A stretch of DNA of 13,866 nucleotides from Candidatus Levyibacteriota bacterium (GTDB taxonomy: Bacteria > Patescibacteriota > Microgenomatia > Levybacterales > UBA12049): assembly GCA_016204425.1 (NCBI GenBank), contig JACQKR010000020.1, positions 1-13,866 on the forward strand. Direction: 5' to 3'. Made by a program: the position numbers and the translations under genes. Of the stretch, positions 1 through 5,455 are shown piece after piece. How positions within the stretch are numbered: the stretch's first letter is position 1; every line of letters starts with the position of its first letter. Below the pieces are notes generated by a model. The model was not told the DNA's origin. It searched no databases and saw nothing but the letters and a program-made list of their open reading frames with translations.

Positions 1-59
1 TGGTAGGACAACGGACTTTGGATCCGTTTATTCTGGTTCGAATCCAGGCTCCGCAGCCA
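1..59 (+). tRNA. tRNA-Gln (UUG), 3' part only
   Basis: The window opens inside this tRNA. The anticodon stem ACGGA/TCCGT (11-15, 23-27) encloses the loop CTTTGGA with anticodon TTG at 18-20. The T arm follows, with TTCGAAT in its loop. The 3' acceptor strand CTCCGCA (49-55), discriminator G (56) and an encoded CCA (57-59) finish the gene. None of the four complete tRNAs in the window encodes CCA. The 3' end overlaps the left attachment core of the element (52-61), so this tRNA is the integration target and its last bases may come from the element. Confidence 0.93.
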
Positions 60-1781
60 AGATTGACGAAGGGCTTCGAGAGAGGCACTTTGTCGCGCCA
101 AGTCGGGCTTTTTTGCAGGTTCGAACATTCCCGACATTCCCTCGATTCGGCGTAGACCGTCAGAGATGATGAGGAACGGGCTTTGACCGTCAACTCGCAA
201 CGTTTTGTCTTTAATCGTTAGGTTCGAACCAAGTGCGCCAAGAATCTCAGTCTTCTCTTTCAAATCTCCATGATCGAACCAGTATCGTGCGTAACAGGCA
301 AAGTTGAAAGTTTTGACGCTTAGTTCATGCCATTGATCCTGTTGTTTGTCTATTTCCTTGACTAAACGAACTAAACTTTCCTTTTCTGATAATAACGACT
401 TCCGTTGAGCGAGGTATTCTTCTTCGGTTAATACATCTTTATCGACATTCTGTGGGGAAATGAACATCTTTGTCAGATTATCGAGCTTTTTTACAACATC
501 ACGATGCGTTTCCTTGGCGTTATTTTGGCTTACATTTCGCTCTGAAGCTTCTTTATCGTTTAACTCATTGAGGTATTGAATCGCCCAATCGCGAAACTCC
601 TCTTTGATTTCAAACTTTGAAAGTTCCTCATCAATCTGTTTCTCAAGCACTTTTAACGGAATACTGCCTTGTGTGCAGTCGGGATGAGCGCGTTTTGTGC
701 AATGATAGTGCACATAATGAAGAATCTTGGGGTTTTTCATTTCCTCGATCAAAATACCACACTCTTTGCACTTATCGGTGTTTTTTGCCCTATGAAACTT
801 TGTTTTGCATTGTGGGCAAATGATCTGCCAACGCTCCTCAGCTGTTACAGAACCACCACACCCTCCGCATTTGAGCACCTCTTTATAGGCAAACTCGTGT
901 TTTGCTATGCGAGGTTTTCCTTTTCGACCGAGTATTATCTGGAGTCTCTCAAACTCATCCTTGTTCAACATGGGTTTATGTTCTCCCATTGTCTCACCTT
1001 CCCTGCGGATCATCAATCCATACAGATATGGATCTGCGAGGAGTTTATACCAGCCCGCTTTGCTTAATGGCCTGCCTCCCTGCCTTTTTGTTTTTCTTGT
1101 CCTAAAAGCCCATTCGTCATTGATCTTATGAAGAACTTGCATCGGGGTGTGTGCACCTGAGAGGATCAGGCGTATTCCTTTAACAACTAAAGGATATCGT
1201 TCGGGATCAACTTTGATTTCCTTCTCCTTGGTTACAGGGTTATAAACGTTAAGATAACCTATTTTCGCGGGGCCGATCCACTGCTTTTTTTCGAAAAAAC
1301 GTGTGCGATTTCCTCTTTTCACTGCAACTCCTTTATCATCGCTGTCTCGAGTCGCGCGAGTGAACTCGGTCATCAGATACTCTTTATCGCGGGGATCGTC
1401 AGCATAGATTCCGCCAGCCCAGGTAAAAACTAACTTTATATGCCCCTCAGACATCGCCTGCACAAAACGTCCACCATCTCCGTAGTTACGCGCGATCCTG
1501 TTAGGATGCCAAACTATGACGCCTTGCGCTTCGCCGCTTTCAAGTCTTTGGAGCATTTCGTTGAAACGAGGGCGTCCTTTTTTGAACGCTGTTTGACTTT
1601 CTTCTAAATAAGGCTTGATCACTTTCAGGTTATTTTTTTTGATCATTTCGTCGACGTCCATTCGCTGGCCAGGAAGGGATCTAACTTGGGTATCCCTATT
1701 GTCATCCGAAGATTTGCGCAAATAAACAATAAACGTAATGTTTTTCGTCTGTTCTATAGTTTCTTTTGTTAGGTATGACAT
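1..1781 (-). CDS. Large serine recombinase (integrase), no stop in window
   Basis: This is a site-specific DNA integrase of the large serine recombinase family. It starts at ATG 1781, four bases after the stop of the 37-aa gene. The resolvase domain spans about residues 15-160. It has the Y-x-R-x-S motif (Tyr20, Arg22, catalytic Ser24) and the family-like helix WHPNRIARN near 91-99. The recombinase domain covers about 160-290. It is followed by a cysteine-rich zinc region with Cys305, 308, 322, 325, 338, 341, 361 and 369, which looks like two ribbons rather than the usual one. A charged, probably coiled-coil stretch follows at about 375-490. I checked every codon down to position 3: there is no stop, and from residue 575 the frame reads antisense through tRNA-Gln. 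In the excised circle the frame would end in a 25-codon tail from 8537-8614, giving 602 aa. It is the last gene of an overlapping minus operon. Confidence 0.92.
   Translation of the reverse strand, partial: MSYLTKETIEQTKNITFIVYLRKSSDDNRDTQVRSLPGQRMDVDEMIKKNNLKVIKPYLEESQTAFKKGRPRFNEMLQRLESGEAQGVIVWHPNRIARNYGDGGRFVQAMSEGHIKLVFTWAGGIYADDPRDKEYLMTEFTRATRDSDDKGVAVKRGNRTRFFEKKQWIGPAKIGYLNVYNPVTKEKEIKVDPERYPLVVKGIRLILSGAHTPMQVLHKINDEWAFRTRKTKRQGGRPLSKAGWYKLLADPYLYGLMIRREGETMGEHKPMLNKDEFERLQIILGRKGKPRIAKHEFAYKEVLKCGGCGGSVTAEERWQIICPQCKTKFHRAKNTDKCKECGILIEEMKNPKILHYVHYHCTKRAHPDCTQGSIPLKVLEKQIDEELSKFEIKEEFRDWAIQYLNELNDKEASERNVSQNNAKETHRDVVKKLDNLTKMFISPQNVDKDVLTEEEYLAQRKSLLSEKESLVRLVKEIDKQQDQWHELSVKTFNFACYARYWFDHGDLKEKTEILGALGSNLTIKDKTLRVDGQSPFLIISDGLRRIEGMSGMFEPAKKPDLARQSASLEALRQSWLRSLDSNQNKRIQSPLSY
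52..61 (+). repeat. Left attachment core (attL)
   Basis: CGCAGCCAAG overlaps the last eight bases of tRNA-Gln, including the encoded CCA. It matches 8616-8625 exactly. Extending to TCCGCAGCCAAG against TTCGCAGCCAAG gives 11 of 12 matches. A short core is what large serine recombinases use, since strand exchange needs only a central dinucleotide. Confidence 0.75.
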
Positions 1782-1784
1782 ATC

Positions 1785-1898
1785 TCAAATGGCCGCCCTG
1801 GTTGTGCTTTTACCCTTACGGATATGTCCAAGACGGCCATTTAAAAAGGCAAGGGTCGTTATATCAAGCACGTCTGTATGTTTGCTCTGTGTTTTCAT
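1785..1898 (-). CDS. Small 37-aa hypothetical protein
   Basis: This short frame starts at an ATG that shares ATGA with the stop of the upstream winged-helix gene, and stops three bases before the integrase ATG. The translation begins MKTQSKHTDVLDITTLAFLN and ends in a basic segment, RLGHIRKGKSTTRAAI. Placement between two coupled genes with an ATGA overlap argues that it is translated. No family is recognised. Its small size, basic tail and position next to the integrase would suit a DNA-binding or recombination accessory factor, but that is inference. Without it, 113 bases in a tightly packed operon would be non-coding. Confidence 0.6.
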   Translation of the reverse strand: MKTQSKHTDVLDITTLAFLNGRLGHIRKGKSTTRAAI

Positions 1899-2617
1899 AG
1901 AGTCAAGTTGTTTCGATACTTTTGCCAGTCGCCGTCAAAGTAAAGATCTACGATGGATTCTTCGTTTTCAGCATCAACCTCAAGCGTTTCAATCACATTT
2001 TCATCAACCCAACGCATATCATCAGGAGTTAATCCATCAGGGTTTTCTTGATACATTTGCTGATACTCGTTTTCTGAATGAACTTCCTGCTTTATTAAGA
2101 CTTTCCTAACATGATTAAGATTAGATTCATCCTTAGAGGAACTTAGAGCTTTAACAGGTATTTTTGAGGCTGAATCGACGATTTGTTTTCCAACTGGTTG
2201 GACATTTTGTCCAATAGACTGGATTTTTACTCCAGTGCTTTGGACAATCTCTTCAAATGACTGATTCATCTCCTGCCTGGCGAATGTCATAGCTTCACCT
2301 TTCCAACGTGGTCCCTCTGAGATGTAACGTGTGGCATTGGGAAGTCTATACACTCCTTTTCGGTTTGTAGCCTGTATGCAACCCAAGAGGAGAAGTTTGT
2401 TATGCCAGTTTCTGACCGTGCTTTTTCCTTTACGAAAAGTTTTTATTACCTCTGCAAGGTCAAATCTAAACATGCCATAGGTGTCATGGTCTGGATCGAA
2501 GTCCATTACGTCGATGCAATAATCCCAATAGCTAAGCTCTGATAACGACAGGGTGTCATTCGTAATAAAGTGCCATTTGTTTCTGTGGCTTGGTCTATAT
2601 CCGTTTAGCTTTCTCAT
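1895..2617 (-). CDS. Winged-helix protein, possible replication initiator
   Basis: This is a 240-aa soluble protein. The N-terminal 110 residues look like a winged helix of the replication-initiator or replisome-organiser type: a WHFITNDTLS start, a helix-turn-helix near FRKGKSTVRNWHNKLLLLG (about 81-99) and a wing reading GVYRLPNATRY. Residues of about 125-150 form three heptads, VQSTGVK, IQSIGQN and VQPVGKQ, encoded by degenerate 21-bp DNA repeats. The C-terminal part is acidic. An AAGGGA Shine-Dalgarno lies 10-11 bases before the ATG, inside the end of the preceding 60-aa gene, which it overlaps by 23 bases. It overlaps the next gene by ATGA. The replication role is inferred from fold, position and in-gene repeats; a transcription regulator is the alternative. 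Confidence 0.75.
   Translation of the reverse strand: MRKLNGYRPSHRNKWHFITNDTLSLSELSYWDYCIDVMDFDPDHDTYGMFRFDLAEVIKTFRKGKSTVRNWHNKLLLLGCIQATNRKGVYRLPNATRYISEGPRWKGEAMTFARQEMNQSFEEIVQSTGVKIQSIGQNVQPVGKQIVDSASKIPVKALSSSKDESNLNHVRKVLIKQEVHSENEYQQMYQENPDGLTPDDMRWVDENVIETLEVDAENEESIVDLYFDGDWQKYRNNLTL
2189..2244. repeat. Phased TCCA/TGGA half-site array inside the winged-helix gene
   Basis: TCCA at 2189, 2210 and 2231 alternates with TGGA at 2199, 2220 and 2241. The start-to-start steps are 10, 11, 10, 11 and 10 bp, one helical turn each. The half-sites form successive inverted repeats: CCAAC/GTTGG (2190-2201), TTGGACA/TGTCCAA with a 3-bp gap (2198-2214) and ACTGGA/TCCAGT (2218-2236). The period is 21 bp, which is also seven codons. 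Confidence 0.7.
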
Positions 2618-2777
2618 TTTTCATTATTCCCTTCGAAATCGGTCGGTAGACAAGTTGAAATAGTCTTAGAAGTTGTAATCCTTGTCGTTGAGCTTCGTCA
2701 TAGGAGATATCCTTACCATGCACCTTTTTGTAGGCAGCTTGGAAATCGGTTACAGCCTTTTGGGACAGAACTTTCAT
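2595..2777 (-). CDS. Small conserved-looking 60-aa protein
   Basis: The 60-aa product has the pattern YDEAQRQGLQLLRLFQLVYR near residues 26-45. This resembles short hypothetical proteins I associate with candidate-phyla mobile elements, in which an acidic DEEA segment precedes a hydrophobic helix and a YRP motif; the resemblance is from memory. It has a strong AAAGGAGG Shine-Dalgarno nine bases before the ATG and shares ATGA with the preceding gene. Its own end overlaps the start of the winged-helix gene. This nesting suggests coupled translation of three proteins. It has no signal peptide or membrane segment. Function is unknown. Confidence 0.8.
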   Translation of the reverse strand: MKVLSQKAVTDFQAAYKKVHGKDISYDEAQRQGLQLLRLFQLVYRPISKGIMKNEKAKRI

Positions 2778-3055
2778 TTCCAGCTACCTCCTTTTCGTGT
2801 TTGCGCAACTTGCTGCCAGAAAGTTTCGATTGCCTCGAATAGATCAAGAGCGGGAATAGGAGGGTTAGTTTTGCTATGGAGTTGGTTGATTAAAGACTCT
2901 GCTTTGTCTTTTGGAGTGAAGTGCCAATAAAGAACGCCGTTTTCTTGGTGACTACCTACGAAGTTAATGAGTTTATGAAATGAGGCTGCAAAAAGATACG
3001 GGTTATATCTTTTGTCATTTTCTACATGCTCATTCGATTTCTGTTGATTTTTCAT
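2774..3055 (-). CDS. Hypothetical 93-aa protein, first gene of integrase operon
   Basis: This soluble 93-aa protein has no recognised domain. The N-terminus is polar and charged. The middle, PYLFAASFHKLINFVG, looks helical, and the end is a predicted helix around ALDLFEAIETFWQQVAQ. It is the first gene after a strong terminator and opens the operon running to the integrase. Its Shine-Dalgarno (AAAGG, four bases before ATG) lies in the loop-to-stem edge of a small hairpin made by AGCACC and GGTGCT, and the start codon falls in a longer inverted repeat. Expression may therefore be controlled at translation. It ends in an ATGA overlap with the 60-aa gene. Confidence 0.75.
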   Translation of the reverse strand: MKNQQKSNEHVENDKRYNPYLFAASFHKLINFVGSHQENGVLYWHFTPKDKAESLINQLHSKTNPPIPALDLFEAIETFWQQVAQTRKGGSWK

Positions 3056-3127
3056 AGCACCTTTGTTGGGTGCTTTTCAACAAAAAAAGCAGCCCCGCTT
3101 CGGGACTGCGTTAAGCTGTGCTATGAA
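3051..3127 (-). promoter_or_regulatory. Leader with competing stems around a start codon
   Basis: A perfect 10-bp inverted repeat, TTCATAGCAC (3051-3060) and GTGCTATGAA (3118-3127), encloses the terminator and the start of the 93-aa gene. In minus-strand RNA the upstream arm could pair with the start codon region. A second, local hairpin, AGCACC/GGTGCT (3056-3061 and 3069-3074), uses the same bases. The two pairings exclude each other. Whether transcripts pass through the terminator to make this RNA is not known. Confidence 0.45.
3082..3109 (-). terminator. Intrinsic terminator after the TerS-like gene
   Basis: On the minus strand the stem GCAGTCCCG/CGGGGCTGC with a 3-nt loop is followed directly by seven T residues. 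One pair is G-U in minus-strand RNA and would be a C-A mismatch on the plus strand, which supports minus-strand use. It lies about 40 bases past the stop of the TerS-like gene and separates it from the integrase operon. Confidence 0.9.
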
Positions 3128-3148
3128 GCTATATCTACTATATCAAAC

Positions 3149-3664
3149 TTAACCCTGCTGTGTCAATGAGTTTTTGTTTATGTAAGGAGTCCAATCGTAT
3201 CCTCCAACATTTTCTGTCTCTTTTGTTTTTTGAGCCTCAAGTTGTTTGCGACTCTCTTCTTGTTCTCTTTTAGCTTTATTTGCCTCGTGTGCTTGATATG
3301 TTGCTGAATCAGTAAAAATGAGAGTAAGTGGCTCTTCTTCGGGACCCGTATGCTGCACTTTTTCTGTTTCTATAAAACCGTGATTTGCCTTTAGTAAAAA
3401 GATGGGGCCTGCAGCATGAGTGCCTTTTGAGATACAAAGCTGCTTGAGAATCATCCTTTGCACCATCATTAAGTGTTCTCGAGCCTTACCCAACTCGTCG
3501 TGTGCTTTACACCAATCTCTAAGTGTGCGATCTGAGATCTCGTTGTTATTGCAAAACTCCTCAATCCAAGGGATGCGCTGCTTTGAAAGGCAGTCTTTCG
3601 TATAAGAACGGAGTTTATCTGGAAGATCTGTTGTGTATTCTGTTGGTCGACCTCGCTTTGTCAT
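3149..3664 (-). CDS. Terminase small subunit / Gp3-like DNA-packaging protein
   Basis: This is a 171-aa protein. The start TKRGRPTEYT matches the usual basic G-R-P-x-x-Y opening of phage small terminases and Gp3-like packaging proteins. A helix-turn-helix follows at about 35-60, including ISDRTLRDWCKAHDE. The family-like block GPIFLLKANHGFIETEK lies near 106-122. The C-terminus is a long charged helix rich in Lys, Glu and Gln. In phages this protein recognises viral DNA and loads the large terminase. No large terminase, portal or capsid gene is nearby, so it may redirect a helper phage's packaging, as in satellites, or work only as a DNA-binding regulator. An AAGGGA Shine-Dalgarno precedes ATG 3664. 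The terminator at 3082-3109 ends the operon. Confidence 0.75.
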   Translation of the reverse strand: MTKRGRPTEYTTDLPDKLRSYTKDCLSKQRIPWIEEFCNNNEISDRTLRDWCKAHDELGKAREHLMMVQRMILKQLCISKGTHAAGPIFLLKANHGFIETEKVQHTGPEEEPLTLIFTDSATYQAHEANKAKREQEESRKQLEAQKTKETENVGGYDWTPYINKNSLTQQG

Positions 3665-3740
3665 AGTTTCCCTTTTTTATAGGCGGCAGAAAATCATGCC
3701 GCACCTTCATTATACCGCAAAATAGACTCATCTTGCCGGA

Positions 3741-3869
3741 TTATAGGGAGATAAAACCTTCGTATTTCCCCTCTTCACCTTCGTGGTGATAGCGCACGAT
3801 TTCATATCCATTGGACGTTTCGCGAAGCTCGACAACCAGGCGCGACACGTTCGCGAGGGTGCCGACCAT
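3741..3869 (-). CDS. Small 42-aa hypothetical protein
   Basis: This short frame has a strong GGAGG Shine-Dalgarno three bases before ATG 3869. The product begins MVGTLANVSRLVVELRETSN and continues as alternating hydrophobic and polar residues that suggest a beta-hairpin or small beta sheet, ending GKYEGFISL. A longer overlapping frame on the same strand (3728-3949) gives a less protein-like sequence, so I prefer this one. It lies in a GC-rich stretch between a membrane protein gene and the TerS-like gene, all in the same direction. No family is recognised. Confidence 0.6.
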   Translation of the reverse strand: MVGTLANVSRLVVELRETSNGYEIVRYHHEGEEGKYEGFISL

Positions 3870-4005
3870 TCACCTCCATTGCGGATAATGCGCAACTCGT
3901 CGACCATAACGCGCCTAATCGCGCCCTGTGCGCTTACGTTGCGCGACATACTGCGATTGGCTGCGAAATGAAGCGCGCCGCTTGCGCGAAGGTGGGGATG
4001 AGTCT
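3870..4005. other. GC-rich spacer with helically phased GCG motifs
   Basis: No convincing gene is seen here. GCGC or GCG occurs at 3890, 3911, 3921, 3930, 3941, 3953, 3963, 3973 and 3984. The steps are close to 10-11 bp, or twice that once. The stretch is visibly richer in GC than the flanking genes. It could be a protein-binding or DNA-packaging site near the TerS-like gene, or the remnant of a gene. Confidence 0.4.
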
Positions 4006-4494
4006 TTACTCGTTGGGCTTTGAATAATCGTTTAAGCCCTCTTTTATCGTGCCAGTGAAGGGATTAACCAATAGGACATAAGCGCGTGCATATCCACCGT
4101 GATCGGGATTGTTGACTGAAAGCTCGATAAACTCCTCACCGTTTGGATCTTTGTATAGCTTCACCTGAAGGACACTGGAGTTTGCGACACCTTGTTCAAA
4201 CAGCTTAGGATAATCCTCGCGCTTTATTTTAATCGTGACGTCGTTATTGACTGCGACTTCGTTTGCATTAAAGCTGATATAGTCGTTTTGTAACTCAAGG
4301 TAAAGCGTCCCTCTCGACGTCTCCACTTGGGTGAGATAACCGAGCGGTTTTGTGGGTGTTTGTATGTTAGCTTGAGTATTTGTCTGTTTAACTGTATCAA
4401 CTTGCTGGACAGCATCAACTGCTTTCATTAACAAAACTCCAACTCCTAATCCCAAAAGTGTGTAAAAAACAGCTTTGTTAAGTTTGTATTTCAT
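4006..4494 (-). CDS. Membrane-anchored hypothetical protein
   Basis: Starting at ATG 4494 the product is 162 aa and opens with a basic MKYKLNK followed by one hydrophobic helix (about 8-26). This fits a signal anchor. A Thr/Gln-rich linker (about 30-50) leads to a domain of about 110 residues with beta-strand-like alternation, probably outside the membrane. A longer frame starts 54 bases upstream, but it would overlap the preceding gene and bury the anchor, so I chose the internal ATG. It begins seven bases after the upstream gene. No family is recognised; surface exposure is inferred from topology. Confidence 0.7.
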   Translation of the reverse strand: MKYKLNKAVFYTLLGLGVGVLLMKAVDAVQQVDTVKQTNTQANIQTPTKPLGYLTQVETSRGTLYLELQNDYISFNANEVAVNNDVTIKIKREDYPKLFEQGVANSSVLQVKLYKDPNGEEFIELSVNNPDHGGYARAYVLLVNPFTGTIKEGLNDYSKPNE

Positions 4495-4501
4495 AAGTCC
4501 A

Positions 4502-5014
4502 TTAGTTAATGTCGACCCAGGCTGGTAAAAAATCCCACTCTTGACCATTTCTATCCTGACCGTTACAGACTACAAAACGCGGTTGATCTTTTAACTCGCT
4601 GGCGAACTTACATTCCAAATCAAACACATCTAACTGCTGTTCAACGCTCACGCTTTTATCTGGGTGAACGAACTCATTGGTCTCTTTGATGATCTCAGCT
4701 GACTTAGAATCACCTGCCATCATTGCATTAAAATACGCTTGTTTGAACTCCTGCTCTGTTGGCACGCCTTCAGTCTGTTCTTTTACTGTCTTCGTAACAA
4801 AATAGTGGATACGCGCTTGATTGTTATTGACCAGCTCGACTTTTAAACGCTTACAATCATTACTGGTGTAATCTGGTGCTTTGCATACCTGAACTTCCTC
4901 TGTTCCGCTCCAGAAAGGCTTTTTATCTGCGAATAAGTAAAACTCCTTGTATGCTTTATCTGCAATCCACCATCCGGCTAAGATTATCAGTATTATAGCT
5001 ATTGTTGTTCTCAA
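4502..5014 (-). CDS. Membrane-anchored hypothetical protein with paired Cys
   Basis: The product is about 170 aa. It opens with LRTTIAIILIILAGWW, a single hydrophobic helix, and continues as a domain with Cys residues in CKAPDYTSNDCK, in LECK and in VVCNG. Such cysteines would suit disulphides outside the cytoplasm. The start is uncertain. A perfect AAGGAGGTGA Shine-Dalgarno lies at 5025-5034, and the nearest in-frame start-like codons are CTG at 5020 (seven bases from GGAGG) and TTG at 5014 (13 bases). The frame stays open to TTG 5062, but that start has no Shine-Dalgarno. It is the first gene of the minus operon and lies behind a long structured leader. Confidence 0.7.
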   Translation of the reverse strand: MRTTIAIILIILAGWWIADKAYKEFYLFADKKPFWSGTEEVQVCKAPDYTSNDCKRLKVELVNNNQARIHYFVTKTVKEQTEGVPTEQEFKQAYFNAMMAGDSKSAEIIKETNEFVHPDKSVSVEQQLDVFDLECKFASELKDQPRFVVCNGQDRNGQEWDFLPAWVDIN

Positions 5015-5019
5015 TGTCA

Positions 5020-5203
5020 GTTGTTCACCTCCTTGATCGGTTTTGATTGCGAGGGGAATCAAAAAGCCCCCCGCGAGCGATGACTTACGTCACCTACCGA
5101 CCTTTCGGTCGATAACCGATCAAGGATGCTCTCACGAGAGGCTTACTGCCTTGATCGGTTTTCTGTGCCATGCGCTTTTAAGCGTTTAGGCAACTGTTAA
5201 ACT
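5020..5203 (-). promoter_or_regulatory. Structured RNA leader with alternative SD-masking stem
   Basis: A -10-like TATACT (minus, 5215-5210) would start RNA near 5203. The leader can fold into: TGCC/GGCA enclosing CGCTT/AAGCG (5166-5192); AACCGATCAAGG (minus, 5160-5149) with its complement (5125-5114), 12 bp; a stem with a GAAA loop (5098-5111, extendable through a G-U pair); a stem with a GTAA loop (5079-5094, with one G-U pair); and a G-rich hairpin (5049-5074). A second minus copy of AACCGATCAAGG (5042-5031) runs into the Shine-Dalgarno and can pair with the same middle segment over 13 bp. The GNRA loops and G-U pairs exist only in minus-strand RNA. Confidence 0.6.
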
Positions 5204-5266
5204 GAAAGCAGTATAGCAAATCCAATCGAAAAAGTGTATAGTTAAATACAACTTAGCGAGATTACT

Positions 5267-5455
5267 ATGCCTGAAAAGATAAAGTTGTTAAGAATACGCG
5301 CAGTTGCCGATATGCTTGGTGTCAACGTAGCGACTCTGAGGCGTTGGGATAAAAGCGGACGATTACCAGCAATCCATATCGGCAAACGCAAAGACAGACG
5401 TTACAAAGAAGAAGACATTTTAAAGTTTATTAACAAAAATAAAAAACATGAATAA
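5267..5455 (+). CDS. MerR/excisionase-like small DNA-binding protein
   Basis: This 62-aa protein consists of one winged helix-turn-helix of the MerR/HTH_17 type: LRIRAVADMLGVNVATLRRW near residues 8-27, then a wing around SGRLPAIHIGKRKDRRY and a short helix ending in lysines. Such proteins act as recombination directionality factors or as repressors. In this element it is the best candidate for the factor that makes the serine integrase excise, although known factors for serine integrases belong to diverse families. A -10-like TATAGT at 5237-5242 lies 24 bases before the ATG. Its end overlaps the DUF5680 gene by eight bases. It is divergent from the structured leader and may also control it. 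Confidence 0.8.
   Translation: MPEKIKLLRIRAVADMLGVNVATLRRWDKSGRLPAIHIGKRKDRRYKEEDILKFINKNKKHE

Noticed and set aside
617..1131. Four plus-strand open frames of 67-132 codons
   Set aside because: They are antisense to the integrase, whose minus-strand translation matches a known family throughout.
1777..1842. Inverted repeats AAATGGCCG/CGGCCATTT (1787-1795, 1834-1842) and GACATATC/GATATGTC (1777-1784, 1821-1828) as an operator before the integrase
   Set aside because: They lie largely in the 37-aa gene, their order is not a simple palindrome, and a regulatory role has no further support.
3728..3949. Minus-strand 73-codon frame
   Set aside because: Low-complexity, Arg/Ser-rich translation, while the overlapping 42-codon frame has a strong Shine-Dalgarno and a protein-like pattern. 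Not fully excluded.
5020..5203. Known ribozyme or riboswitch
   Set aside because: I looked for hammerhead (CTGATGA with GAAA core), twister and HDV-like features and found none, so I describe it only as an unassigned structured leader.
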